A stretch of 64,000 bases of DNA, taken from contig CANBTT010000002.1 in assembly GCA_947372465.1 (NCBI GenBank), forward strand, positions 1 to 64,000. The letters run 5' to 3'. Made by a program: the position numbers and the translations under genes. Under the pieces are notes generated by a model. That model was given only the letters and a program-made list of their open reading frames with translations, searched no databases and was not told where the DNA came from. Below are positions 24,777 to 33,858 of the stretch, one piece after another. The stretch is from Burkholderiales bacterium (GTDB taxonomy: Bacteria > Pseudomonadota > Gammaproteobacteria > Burkholderiales > Burkholderiaceae_C). The stretch's first letter is position 1. The number at the start of each line of letters is the position of its first letter.

Positions 24777-25696
24777 TGGACGCGCAAACCATGCAATTTT
24801 TATTTTGGGCGGTTTTAGGTGGTGCTATACGGGTAGGAACCCCGTTTCTATTTGTAAGCCTAGGAGAGTGCATCACTGAAAAATCAGGTCGTATAAATTT
24901 GGGCTTAGAAGGTGTTTTGGTTTTGTCTGCCATGACCGCTTTTTGGGTTGCAAATTTCTTTAACTCCCCTTGGATGGGGGTTTTGGGCGGTGCTTGTGTG
25001 GGTGGACTCTTTGCAACTATTCATGGCGCGATTTGCTCAACCAGAAAAGTCAATGACATTGCAATGGGAATTGCATGCATGATGTTGGGCATTGGCGCCG
25101 CCTTCTATATAGGCAAGCCCCTCATACAACTCAATGCCATTTCACTGCCCACCCTGAATCTTGGTGGATGGAGCGATTCAGATCAAATCAAATCTGCTTT
25201 GGACATCAATGTGCTCTTTCCTATTGGTATCTTGATCACCCTTTTGATGTCTTGGGGATTTAAAAATACAAAATGGGGGATGCTCATACGCATGGTGGGG
25301 GACTCGAGCGATGCTGCAAAAGCGCAAGGTGTATCAGTCAATCAGGTGAGGTTGATTTCAACAATCGTTGGTGGTGCAATTGCAGGTATTGGCGGCGCAT
25401 CGCTATCCCTTTATTACCCAGGCGGATGGAATGAAGGTTTATCCAGTGGACAAGGATTGATTGCTGTAGCGCTCGTCATTTTTGCAAAATGGAAACCGAC
25501 AAATTGCCTTTTTGCGGCGATGGTTTTTGGGGGGGCAGGTTCACTTGGACCTGCTTTGCAATCGGCCGGAATCAATGGGTATTATTATTTGTTCAATGCT
25601 GTACCGTATTTTTTGACACTGGTGATTTTGATCATAACATGTGCCCCACAACGTGCTTTAAGAGGTGCGCCTTCTGAGTTGGGAAAAAGTCAGTAA
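24776..25696 (+). CDS. BMP-type ABC transporter permease 2 (YufQ-like)
   Basis: Second membrane permease, 306 residues. I start at the ATG 24776 (MDAQTMQFLFWAVLGGAIR), which overlaps the previous stop and has GGAAG upstream; an earlier in-frame ATG at 24722 lies inside the previous gene. Motifs: GECITEKSGRINLGLEGVLVLSAM, RKVNDIAMGIACMMLG and LIRMVGDSSDAAKAQGVSVNQVR, all usual for the second nucleoside-type permease. Completes the channel with the 23697 gene product and the ATPase at 27440. Confidence 0.93.
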   Translation: MDAQTMQFLFWAVLGGAIRVGTPFLFVSLGECITEKSGRINLGLEGVLVLSAMTAFWVANFFNSPWMGVLGGACVGGLFATIHGAICSTRKVNDIAMGIACMMLGIGAAFYIGKPLIQLNAISLPTLNLGGWSDSDQIKSALDINVLFPIGILITLLMSWGFKNTKWGMLIRMVGDSSDAAKAQGVSVNQVRLISTIVGGAIAGIGGASLSLYYPGGWNEGLSSGQGLIAVALVIFAKWKPTNCLFAAMVFGGAGSLGPALQSAGINGYYYLFNAVPYFLTLVILIITCAPQRALRGAPSELGKSQ

Positions 25697-25724
25697 CCCT
25701 AAACATTAACTAACGAGGCTTTGT

Positions 25725-26738
25725 ATGAATGGTTTGAGTGGCTTGAATAAATCTCCATCTGGGGTTGTGGTTGGATTGGTCCAACTTCAATTGCCGTTGG
25801 TCGAGACGGTAGAACAATTATCAAATCAAACTGCGAAAATTGTGTCGATGGTTAAAAAGGCTCGCAACAGCTATCCACAAATGGACATGGTTGTTTTTCC
25901 TGAGTACGCATTGCACGGCTTATCAATGAGCACTGCAGATCAGTTGATGGTCAGTTTGGATGGCCCGGAGGTTCAAGCTTTTAAGAGAGCTTGTATTGAT
26001 CAGCGCATTTGGGGGTGTTTTTCAATAATGGAAAAAAATCCAAACGGCAACCCTTACAACACGGGTTTGATCATTGACGACAAAGGTGAACTTAAACTGT
26101 ACTACAGAAAATTTCATCCTTGGATCCCTGTAGAAGCTTGGGAGCCAGGAAACATGGGGATCCCTGTGATCACAGGCCCTAAAGGTTTGAAAATTGGTTT
26201 AATTATTTGTCATGATGGTATGTTTCCTGAGATGGCAAGGGAGTGCGCCTACAAGGGGGCAGAGTTAATGATCAGAACAGCAGGTTATACCGCGCCAATT
26301 CGTCATTCTTGGAAGATCACCAATCAGGCAAATGCTTTTCAAAATTTAATGGCAACCGCCAGTGTATGCCTTTGTGGCAGCGATGGAACCTTTGACTCTA
26401 TGGGAGAAGCCATGTTTTGTGATCATGAGGGCAATATTGTTTCCATGGGGGGAGGGCGAGTAGATGAAATAATTTGTTCTGAGGTGCGTGGAGATTTGAT
26501 TCGAGAAGCTCGGGCTCACTGGAGCGTGGAAAACAACATTTACCAACTCTACCACCGAGGTTATGTTGCTGTTAAGGGAGGCGCACAAGATTGCCCCTAT
26601 ACCTTTATGCAAGACATGGTCAGCGGAAACTACAAATTACCTTGGGATGACAATATTGTTCATAGAGATGGCGCATCCTGTGGATTTGATAAACCTACGC
26701 GTGAGTTTATTGGAAACGAGAAAAATCTTTTAGAGTGA
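25725..26738 (+). CDS. amiF: formamidase / aliphatic amidase, nitrilase superfamily
   Basis: Nitrilase-superfamily amidohydrolase of 337 residues, closely resembling bacterial formamidase AmiF as I remember it: FPEYALHG (Glu60), YYRKFHPWIPVEAWEPG (Lys129) and ICHDGMFPEMARECAYKGAEL (Cys162) give the Glu-Lys-Cys set, and ENNIYQLYHRGYVAVKGGAQD and YKLPWDDN match the C-terminal AmiF signature. It converts formamide, or possibly another small amide, to the acid and ammonia in the cytoplasm. Location between the transporter permeases and biuret hydrolase suggests a role in nitrogen release from the imported compound, but formamide is not a known intermediate of biuret breakdown. Confidence 0.88.
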   Translation: MNGLSGLNKSPSGVVVGLVQLQLPLVETVEQLSNQTAKIVSMVKKARNSYPQMDMVVFPEYALHGLSMSTADQLMVSLDGPEVQAFKRACIDQRIWGCFSIMEKNPNGNPYNTGLIIDDKGELKLYYRKFHPWIPVEAWEPGNMGIPVITGPKGLKIGLIICHDGMFPEMARECAYKGAELMIRTAGYTAPIRHSWKITNQANAFQNLMATASVCLCGSDGTFDSMGEAMFCDHEGNIVSMGGGRVDEIICSEVRGDLIREARAHWSVENNIYQLYHRGYVAVKGGAQDCPYTFMQDMVSGNYKLPWDDNIVHRDGASCGFDKPTREFIGNEKNLLE

Positions 26739-26750
26739 ATTGTAAATATC

Positions 26751-27437
26751 ATGAGTAAACACGTTAATTCAGAACCCTACCTCTGGCCTTTTGATGGTCA
26801 GTTAATACCCTCAAATACTGCACTGATCATCATTGACATGCAAACAGATTTCTGTGGTGTAGGAGGATATGTTGACAAAATGGGCTATGACCTTTCTTTG
26901 ACTCGTGCGCCAATTGAACCGATCAAAAAAGTGCTTGCCATGGCACGTCTAAAGGGGTTTCATGTCATTCACACGAGAGAGGGTCATCGACCTGATTTGA
27001 GTGATTTGCCCGCCAATAAAAGGTGGAGATCTCAACAAATTGGAGCGGGAATTGGAGATATGGGGCCATGTGGACGAATTCTCGTTAGGGGTGAGCCAGG
27101 GTGGGAAATTATCTCAGAGTTGGCGCCTTTGCCTGGTGAAGTCATTATTGACAAGCCTGGAAAGGGTTCGTTCTATGCGACCGATTTGGAGATGATTCTT
27201 CGTACGCGCAAAATTCAAAATCTAGTTCTTACAGGCATCACAACAGATGTTTGTGTACACACAACAATGCGTGATGCAAACGATCGGGGCTTTGAGTGTT
27301 TGATGTTGACCGATTGTACGGGGGCGACTGATTTCAATAACTATTTATCTGCGATCAGTATGATCAAGATGCAGGGTGGTGTTTTTGGGGCCGTCGCAAC
27401 CTCAGAGCAATTTATAAATTGTATTGAGAAGATCTGA
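26751..27437 (+). CDS. biuH: biuret amidohydrolase (isochorismatase-like cysteine hydrolase)
   Basis: Isochorismatase-fold hydrolase of 228 residues that matches the Rhizobium biuret hydrolase closely from memory ([26 protein letters not shown], YDLSLxxAPIEPIK, [24 protein letters not shown], [15 protein letters not shown]). Catalytic triad: Asp29, Lys135 and Cys168 ([17 protein letters not shown]). It hydrolyses biuret to allophanate and ammonia; the allophanate hydrolase needed next is encoded three genes downstream. It is separated from amiF by 12 bases and from the ATPase by 2 bases. Confidence 0.92.
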   Translation: MSKHVNSEPYLWPFDGQLIPSNTALIIIDMQTDFCGVGGYVDKMGYDLSLTRAPIEPIKKVLAMARLKGFHVIHTREGHRPDLSDLPANKRWRSQQIGAGIGDMGPCGRILVRGEPGWEIISELAPLPGEVIIDKPGKGSFYATDLEMILRTRKIQNLVLTGITTDVCVHTTMRDANDRGFECLMLTDCTGATDFNNYLSAISMIKMQGGVFGAVATSEQFINCIEKI

Positions 27438-27439
27438 AT

Positions 27440-28987
27440 ATGAATCAAGCCGTCTCTATTGAAAGTTATAAACTATCTAAGAGATTTGGTGGTTTTTCTG
27501 CTCTCGAGGATGTGTCAATCAAAGTTCGTCCAGGAACTGTTCACGCACTGCTTGGGGAAAACGGGGCCGGTAAAAGTACATTTGTGAAGTGCTTGGTCGG
27601 ATACTACAAGAGCGATGGTGGTGCTGTTTTATTGGACGAGCGTGAAGTAAAAATTGACTCACCTACAGATGCTAGAAGTCATGGCATTGGTATGGTCTAC
27701 CAACATTTCACGGTCGTACCTGGAATGACGGTTGCTGAAAACTTGCTACTTTCACTAGGTGAAATTCCAAATGTAATACATTGGGGAAAAGTTCGCGATA
27801 AGCTTTCTGCATTTATGAATACTGCACCATTCAAGTTGGATTTGGATGCGACACCATTGGATTTATCTGCGGGTGAGAAACAAAAACTCGAAATTTTGAA
27901 GCAAATTTTGCTCAATCCGCGTTTGTTGATTTTGGATGAGCCGACCTCGGTTTTGACGCCAGATGAAGCAGATGAGGTGCTTTTTGCATTGAGACAAAGA
28001 GCACACCAACAAGAATGCTCGATCATAATGATCACGCACAAATTTCGCGAAGTCATGTCTTATTGCGACGATGTATCTGTTTTAAGGCGTGGTCGCTTGG
28101 TGATAAGCAAAGCTGTGGCATCGACCAATTCTGATGAGTTGGCAAGTGCAATGATTGGTCAAACGGAAAATCAATCGGTTGAAAGTCACTCAACGCAAAA
28201 GTTGAAGATGACTCAAACAAGTCATCAAGCTTTGAAAGTGGTAAATTTAACAGCCTTTGGAGACCGAGGAGAACTGGCACTTAATGACATCAGTTTTGAA
28301 GTTGGGAAGGGTGAAATTCTTGGCTTTGCGGGTGTTTCAGGCAATGGTCAAAAAGAACTCTTAGAAGCGCTAACTGGGCAACGAAAAATACTGTCGGGGA
28401 AGGTGTTGGTCGATGAACAGGCCTTTCATGCTACCAGATCACAAAATCAAAATCTTTTGGTAAGAGGTTTACCTGAAGAGCCATTGATCAATGCTTGCGT
28501 TAGGGGAATGAGTGTTTTCGAAAATCTGGCTCTTAGAGAGTTTGATGAAAATGAATTTTCTCAATATGGTTTGATCAATTGGACCAAGCTTAGGAAAAGG
28601 GCGCAAAACGCAATTACTGAGTACTCAATTAAAACCTCTGGAATTGAATCCTCAATTGGTGACCTTTCAGGAGGAAATGTTCAGCGCGTTGTACTTGCTC
28701 GTGAATTTTCTAAGCCGGCGAATGTTTTATTGGTATGTAATGCAACCTTTGGATTAGATTTTGCAGCAACTCAAGAAATACGAAATCGTTTAATCACAGC
28801 GAGAAATCAAGGAACTGCTATCTTGCTTATCAGCGAGGATTTGGACGAAATATTGGAATTGTCAGACAGAATTGCAGTCGTTAGCTCAGGCAAAATTGTT
28901 TATACAGTTGCTTCAAATTTAGCCAATAGAAAAACACTCGGATCATTTATGGCAGGAGAGCGAGAAGTAATGGAGGCAATCAATTGA
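27440..28987 (+). CDS. BMP-type ABC transporter ATP-binding protein (two-domain)
   Basis: Double ATPase of 515 residues energising the BMP-type importer. First domain: Walker [10 protein letters not shown], signature LSAGEKQ, Walker [12 protein letters not shown], switch His ITHKF. Second domain: GVSGNGQKE in place of a full Walker [15 protein letters not shown] signature, and [15 protein letters not shown] where a Walker B glutamate is expected. The degenerate second site (VCNATFG instead of xxDEPT) is common in sugar/nucleoside-type ATPases. The end overlaps the next start by four bases (TTGA). Confidence 0.93.
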   Translation: MNQAVSIESYKLSKRFGGFSALEDVSIKVRPGTVHALLGENGAGKSTFVKCLVGYYKSDGGAVLLDEREVKIDSPTDARSHGIGMVYQHFTVVPGMTVAENLLLSLGEIPNVIHWGKVRDKLSAFMNTAPFKLDLDATPLDLSAGEKQKLEILKQILLNPRLLILDEPTSVLTPDEADEVLFALRQRAHQQECSIIMITHKFREVMSYCDDVSVLRRGRLVISKAVASTNSDELASAMIGQTENQSVESHSTQKLKMTQTSHQALKVVNLTAFGDRGELALNDISFEVGKGEILGFAGVSGNGQKELLEALTGQRKILSGKVLVDEQAFHATRSQNQNLLVRGLPEEPLINACVRGMSVFENLALREFDENEFSQYGLINWTKLRKRAQNAITEYSIKTSGIESSIGDLSGGNVQRVVLAREFSKPANVLLVCNATFGLDFAATQEIRNRLITARNQGTAILLISEDLDEILELSDRIAVVSSGKIVYTVASNLANRKTLGSFMAGEREVMEAIN

Positions 28988-29664
28988 GCCAACATATTGA
29001 TATTGAATCAGCTCAGCCCTTTCCATTTTCGCTTTCAATTCATTCTGCTGCGTTAATAATTATTGACATGCAACGCGATTTTGTAGAGCCTGGAGGGTTT
29101 GGCGAAAGTCTGGGAAATGAAGTTAAAACACTTCAAGACATTGTTCCGGCTGTTAAAAATGTACTTGACCGTTGGCGTGAAAGGGATGGCTTAGTCATTC
29201 ACACCCGAGAGTCGCACCTGCCAGATTTAACGGATTGTCCTGTTTCCAAACGCGATCGTGGCAATCCCAAGTTGAGAATTGGTGATGTAGGACCTATGGG
29301 ACGAATTTTAGTCCGTGGTGAGCCAGGAAACGAAATCATTGATGTCCTACGTCCATTTGAAAATGAGCTTGTCATTGATAAGCCAGGCAAGGGGGCTTTT
29401 TACGGCACGGATCTTCATCGTTTGCTACAAAGTCTCGGAATTGATCAGTTGATCTTTATGGGTGTTACAACTGAGGTCTGTGTTCAAACTTCGATGAGAG
29501 AAGCAAATGATAGAGGTTATGAGTGCTTGCTCTTAGAAGATTGTACGGCAAGTTATTTCCCACATTTTAAAGACATGACCATCGATATGATAACTGCACA
29601 GGGGGCAATTGTAGGGTGGGCGTGCAATTCAAAAGAATTTTTAGAATCGATTAAATTAAAATGA
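28984..29664 (+). CDS. isochorismatase-like cysteine hydrolase, candidate triuret hydrolase (TrtA-like)
   Basis: Paralogue of the biuret hydrolase in the same operon, 226 residues, triad Asp28, Lys133 and Cys166 ([17 protein letters not shown]). It keeps the [17 protein letters not shown] and [14 protein letters not shown] segments but lacks the [14 protein letters not shown] block that marks BiuH. Known pathway: TrtA converts triuret to carboxybiuret and its gene is clustered with biuH; that context and the AtzH-like gene downstream support the call. Start is TTG at 28984, with GGAGG seven bases upstream and no in-frame ATG before the conserved fold; it overlaps the ATPase stop (TTGA). A ureidoacrylate-type hydrolase remains an alternative. 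Confidence 0.7.
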   Translation: MSQHIDIESAQPFPFSLSIHSAALIIIDMQRDFVEPGGFGESLGNEVKTLQDIVPAVKNVLDRWRERDGLVIHTRESHLPDLTDCPVSKRDRGNPKLRIGDVGPMGRILVRGEPGNEIIDVLRPFENELVIDKPGKGAFYGTDLHRLLQSLGIDQLIFMGVTTEVCVQTSMREANDRGYECLLLEDCTASYFPHFKDMTIDMITAQGAIVGWACNSKEFLESIKLK

Positions 29665-31457
29665 TTAATCAATTGTTTACCTTGAGTGAATGGAAGGCAG
29701 CTTATGAATTACCAAATTCAGATGTCAAGTCTACTTTGCATCAACTTCTAATGAGTCTTGATAAGAGCGACCCAGCTTGGATCAGTATTTGTTCAAAAGA
29801 GTATCTTGATGCTCAACTTCAATACCTTGAATCCTTGGATCGATCTGAATGCCCGCTTTACGGTATACCCTTTGCTGTCAAGGACAATATTGACGCGCTT
29901 GGTTTTGTAACTACAGCAGCCTGTCCTGAATTTGCTTATGCTCCAAAAGAAAATGCAACTTTGGTATCTCGTTTGCAACTTGCTGGTGCAATATTGATTG
30001 GTAAAACTAATTTAGATCAATTCGCAACAGGTTTAGTGGGTGTTAGATCTCCATATGGGCACGTGCCCAATTCATTCAATAATCAATTCATCAGTGGTGG
30101 CTCTAGTTCAGGTTCAGCCTCAGTCGTGGCTCGTGGTATTGTGCCTTTTGCAATTGGGACGGATACAGCTGGTTCTGGTCGAATTCCTGCTGGTTTCAAT
30201 AACATTGTAGGTATGAAACCAACGCCGGGCTCAGTACCAATGAAGGGTGTATTGCCTGCTTGTAGGACAATTGATGTGTTTTCAATTTTTGCCTTGACTG
30301 CTGTCGATGCAGCCGCAGTTTTAAGCTTACTTCAAGGCACGGATCAAGAGCCTACTTTTAATTCAGTGAGCTACAAGCCGGGTTGGTTCGGCAGTGGGGA
30401 TAGAAGGCTAAAGGTTGGCATTCCGAAGAGTGTTCAATGTGATGAACGTGTTGGTTATCAAACTGCCTTCAAAACATCCATTGGGAAACTGACTGACTTG
30501 GGACTGGATTGCATTGAAATTGATATGTCTGTTCTCAATGAAGTTGCGAAATTACTTTATGATGGTCCTTGGGTATCTGAGCGGTACTCTGTAATCCAAG
30601 GAATTCTTGCATCAAACCCAAATGACATCGATCAAACGGTTAAACAAGTCATAGAAAAAGCCATTAATTTTGATTCAAAGGACACTTTCAATGCGATGTA
30701 TCGTCTTGCTGCATTAAAAGTCGAATCTAAAAAGATTTGGGATGAGATTGATGTTTTGATGGTACCTACAGCACCAACTCTACCAACATTAAATGAGTTA
30801 AAGCTTGAGCCAATCAAGAAAAACTCTGAGCTTGGCCTGTACACAAATTTTGTGAATTTATTGGGTTGGTCCGCCATCGCAGTTCCTTCAGAAATTACCC
30901 CAATGGGTTTGCCGTTTGGTGTAACTTTTATTGCGCCAGGTGGTTCTGAATACGCATTGTCTCAATTGGCGGTAAAGTGGCAAAAACACTCTGGGCTTCA
31001 ACTCGGTTCAAATTTACGATCTTTTAACCATGATGATGGAGTGACAAAATCAATGCCCACAGTAGAGTCTTCGATACAGATTGCTGTTGTTGGAGCACAC
31101 TTGAAGGGCTTCCCACTGCATTGGCAACTCATTGAAAGAAATTGTAAATTTGTAAAAACCGCTAAAACTGCTAAGTCATATAAACTGGTTGCATTGGGTT
31201 CAACTGTACCTGCAAAGCCTGGACTCATTAGGGTTGATAAAGAGGGCGCATGCATTGAGGTAGAAATGTATGAAATGCCGACTTGTGAAATAGGTTCTTT
31301 CTTTGGCCTTATTCAACAACCTCTTGGACTGGGTTCTATTGAATTGGATGATGGAAAATGGGTAAAAGGTTTTATATGTGACTCAACTGCTTTGTCGCAT
31401 TCAAAGGATATCAGTACCTTTGGGGGGTGGCGGAAATATTCGGAGTCTCTCTCATGA
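29661..31457 (+). CDS. atzF: allophanate hydrolase (AtzF/DUR1,2-type, two domains)
   Basis: A 598-residue enzyme. The N-terminal amidase domain has Lys74 (FAVKDN), the GGSSSGSA serine loop at 146-153 and nucleophile Ser172 in [12 protein letters not shown]; residues from about 470 form the allophanate-hydrolase C-terminal domain ([44 protein letters not shown]). Full-length AtzF-type proteins with this second domain decarboxylate the product, giving two ammonia and two CO2 from allophanate. It overlaps the previous gene by ATGA and the next by ATGA. Confidence 0.93.
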   Translation: MINQLFTLSEWKAAYELPNSDVKSTLHQLLMSLDKSDPAWISICSKEYLDAQLQYLESLDRSECPLYGIPFAVKDNIDALGFVTTAACPEFAYAPKENATLVSRLQLAGAILIGKTNLDQFATGLVGVRSPYGHVPNSFNNQFISGGSSSGSASVVARGIVPFAIGTDTAGSGRIPAGFNNIVGMKPTPGSVPMKGVLPACRTIDVFSIFALTAVDAAAVLSLLQGTDQEPTFNSVSYKPGWFGSGDRRLKVGIPKSVQCDERVGYQTAFKTSIGKLTDLGLDCIEIDMSVLNEVAKLLYDGPWVSERYSVIQGILASNPNDIDQTVKQVIEKAINFDSKDTFNAMYRLAALKVESKKIWDEIDVLMVPTAPTLPTLNELKLEPIKKNSELGLYTNFVNLLGWSAIAVPSEITPMGLPFGVTFIAPGGSEYALSQLAVKWQKHSGLQLGSNLRSFNHDDGVTKSMPTVESSIQIAVVGAHLKGFPLHWQLIERNCKFVKTAKTAKSYKLVALGSTVPAKPGLIRVDKEGACIEVEMYEMPTCEIGSFFGLIQQPLGLGSIELDDGKWVKGFICDSTALSHSKDISTFGGWRKYSESLS

Positions 31458-31846
31458 CCTATGATTTTGTTAATTTACCGACAGTTGTTGAAGACATCAC
31501 TAGAGTTTTCTACGAATATGAAAAAGCCTTGATGTGCAATGATGTCGTTGCTTTGAGAAATTATTTTTGGGATGATCCAGGTGTGACTCGTTATGGCATT
31601 GCAGATAAGCAATGGGGAATAGATGCTTTGGACGAATACCGAAAATCAGTTCCTTTTCCTAATTTTACGCGTGAGCTTTTTGGTTTAAGGGTTACCACAA
31701 TTGGCGAAAACATGGCAACTGTGCAAGTTGAATTCATTCGAACTGACAGTCCCTTAAGAGGCTTTCAAAGCCAGACTTGGGTACGTTTTGACTCAGTCTG
31801 GAAAATCATCTCTGCCCACGTTAGTATGATTCCATGGAAGACATAA
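31454..31846 (+). CDS. AtzH-like (DUF3225, NTF2-fold) protein
   Basis: A 130-residue cone-fold (NTF2/SnoaL-like) protein of the AtzH type, recognised by FWDDPGVTRYGIADKQWGIDALDEYR and SQTWVRFDSVWKIISAHVSMI. AtzH-type genes accompany cyanuric acid and biuret pathways, where a role in decarboxylating carboxylated urea intermediates has been proposed. In this operon it could act on carboxybiuret released by the TrtA-like enzyme. Start chosen at ATG 31454, which overlaps the allophanate hydrolase stop (ATGA); an in-frame codon at 31427 would add nine residues inside that gene. Confidence 0.85.
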   Translation: MTYDFVNLPTVVEDITRVFYEYEKALMCNDVVALRNYFWDDPGVTRYGIADKQWGIDALDEYRKSVPFPNFTRELFGLRVTTIGENMATVQVEFIRTDSPLRGFQSQTWVRFDSVWKIISAHVSMIPWKT

Positions 31847-31847
31847 G

Positions 31848-32600
31848 ATGTTGGTTGAAACACTTAGAAAAACGAGCACACTTTCTGTGCAGCAAGGTCA
31901 ATGTTTTAAAGGCTCGTCGTCACTAGCTCAACAAGCATTTGAGTCAATCAAGGATTTAATTTTTAATTTTGAATTGATTCCTGGCGAACGTTTTTCTGAG
32001 GCTGATTTAACTCAACGATTGAATATCAGTCGAACCCCATTGCGACAAGCGCTTCAACAATTGGAGCAGCAGGGTTTTTTGCAAGTATTGCCAAAAATGG
32101 GTTGGTTTGTTGCTCCTATTGATTTCGGTGCAATTGATGAGCTTTATGATTTTAGAATTTTGCTTGAGATGAATGCTGTTGGGGAATTGATTGATTTAGG
32201 GAAAACAGCTTTACTTGAACCTATGAATCAATTTTGGATTAAAGAATCTCATGAGTACACATCTGATTCAAGCCTTGTTGCTCAGCAAGATGAAATATTT
32301 CACTTTTCAATTATTGCTTGCGCTGGAAATAAAGAAATTTTAAAGATTTATCAACAAATTACAGATCGAATTAGATTAATAAGGAGGCTTGACTTTACAA
32401 AAAGTCAAAGACTAAATGCCACTTACACTGAGCATGCCGCCATACTTAAATCGATTAGAAGTAAACGCAAGGAGGAGGCGCAACGCTTGGTTAAAGCGCA
32501 TATCAATCAAAGTAAAATAGAAGTGAGGAAAATCACTTTGGATGAACTGTACAAGGCAAAAAATCGAGAAAAGGCGATTGGCAATCTACCGAGTGAGTAA
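31848..32600 (+). CDS. GntR-family transcriptional regulator, FCD subfamily
   Basis: Regulator of 250 residues, last gene of the biuret-type operon, one base after the AtzH-like stop. Winged helix-turn-helix at about 27-90 (FELIPGERFSEADLTQRL, ISRTPLRQALQQLEQQG) and an FCD helical ligand domain with HFSIIACAGNKE and TYTEHAAIL carrying metal-type histidines. It probably senses the imported substrate or allophanate and controls the promoter upstream of 22555. Confidence 0.9.
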   Translation: MLVETLRKTSTLSVQQGQCFKGSSSLAQQAFESIKDLIFNFELIPGERFSEADLTQRLNISRTPLRQALQQLEQQGFLQVLPKMGWFVAPIDFGAIDELYDFRILLEMNAVGELIDLGKTALLEPMNQFWIKESHEYTSDSSLVAQQDEIFHFSIIACAGNKEILKIYQQITDRIRLIRRLDFTKSQRLNATYTEHAAILKSIRSKRKEEAQRLVKAHINQSKIEVRKITLDELYKAKNREKAIGNLPSE

Positions 32601-32765
32601 TAAAGTACTATTTATGATTGTTTTCACTTGCTTTTTTAGCTTTAAATGAATTAACTTATTTGGCCTATCAAGTTAAAAGGATTCAACCCGATTCATGAGA
32701 GTGCGCTAAGAATATTGGCATATGGTTTTTCTTACGTCTACAGGCAAGTGAATTGGGGAACTTTC

Positions 32766-32897
32766 ATGGGATATATCATCTCGTTTTTCTTAGGTGTATT
32801 TGTAGCAACTGTTGGCTTCGGCAATGTTGCGCTTGTGATTGACAAAACGGTGCATAAAGCCCAAATCTACATGATTGAATCCGTTAAGTCGAATTAA
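32766..32897 (+). CDS. small single-pass membrane protein, unknown
   Basis: A 43-residue product beginning MGYIISFFLGVFVATVGFGN, one clear membrane helix, then a polar tail DKTVHKAQIYMIESVKSN. The ATG at 32766 has GGGGA eight bases upstream, better than the in-frame start at 32715. No family recognised; it stands alone between the GntR gene and the convergent CvpA-like gene. Confidence 0.5.
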   Translation: MGYIISFFLGVFVATVGFGNVALVIDKTVHKAQIYMIESVKSN

Positions 32898-32922
32898 TGA
32901 AACCTATATTGATGGTTCAAAA

Positions 32923-33384
32923 TCACTGCATCATTTGATTTAAGTATTCTAGTGACAGAATTGAGATTTGATATTCAATGGAACTTGTCCACCATTCTTC
33001 ATTTTTGAAGTCCGATAAATTAAAGATAGACGATATAAATAAGATCAAGAAAATACCCGTTATCAGGCCAAAAATTGAGCCTATAAAGCGATGCCCAGGA
33101 ACAGCTTCAACTTTTTTAAATATATAGCTATGAAGCTGTTTTACCGAATAAAAAAGTAAAAATACGGCTACAAGCGCAAATTCTAAATGCAAGATTTTTT
33201 TGGTATCAAGGCTTAATTCTGGAAGGAGTACTAAAACAAAAATACCTGCATTGATTCTTTGTGACAAAAAATATAAAACGATGAACATGGACATGTAATA
33301 AGCTTGAAAAGTCCAGCCTTTCCAAGCACCAAAACCCATACATATTAAAAGCAATAATATTGATAGGTAATTAAGGTAAGTCAT
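32923..33384 (-). CDS. CvpA-family membrane protein
   Basis: Integral membrane protein of 153 residues with four hydrophobic segments. The third and fourth helices with AVPGHRFIGSIFGLITGIFLILF correspond to the small-residue-rich motif of CvpA (colicin V production) proteins, which affect envelope functions. Usually cvpA precedes purF; here there is no purF, and the gene stands alone in an AT-rich segment. Confidence 0.65.
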   Translation of the reverse strand: MTYLNYLSILLLLICMGFGAWKGWTFQAYYMSMFIVLYFLSQRINAGIFVLVLLPELSLDTKKILHLEFALVAVFLLFYSVKQLHSYIFKKVEAVPGHRFIGSIFGLITGIFLILFISSIFNLSDFKNEEWWTSSIEYQISILSLEYLNQMMQ

Positions 33385-33858
33385 TAAATTGCCAATTGCG
33401 GATATAAAGTATCAAAATTATGTCTTTTATTTTAAATCAATCTATCGAAGAAGTATTAAATTATTCAAAATGTGGACGAACAATTTGTAATCGTGTGTTG
33501 CATTTGAGTGAACGATTACACCAATTTGGATGCTTTAAGGCTTAATTTAACTTTTGAGTTAATAAAAGCAGATCATTGCTTAATCTTTTGATCAGTGAAG
33601 ATTAAATTGCAAAATCAGTTCGACCTACTTTAAAACTTAAAAATTAAGTTCGGAATTGATATATCTCGTGCCAAGTTGATCAAAACTCTTCCTCAAAAGA
33701 GACTTTAAGAGAAAAATTATTTTGATTTATCCCTAACAAATAAGGGAAAACCTTTTGAGTAATTTGTCTTTGTTTAAGTTAAATTAAACAAGAACTTGAA
33801 TTTAAATAATTAGTTTTATTTAATATCTTGCATGGGGCAATCTTATTGAGGTTTATCA
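33385..33858. other. AT-rich intergenic region with inverted repeats
   Basis: 474 bases with no supported gene. It includes TTAATCTT (33580-33587) paired with AAGATTAA (33598-33605) and AACTTAA (33634-33640) paired with TTAAGTT (33644-33650). A 41-codon frame at 33420-33545 has no other support. Confidence 0.55.

Noticed and set aside
33420-33545. 41-codon frame starting MSFILNQSIEEVLNYS
   Set aside because: No ribosome site, no recognisable domain, and AT-rich gaps yield such frames by chance.
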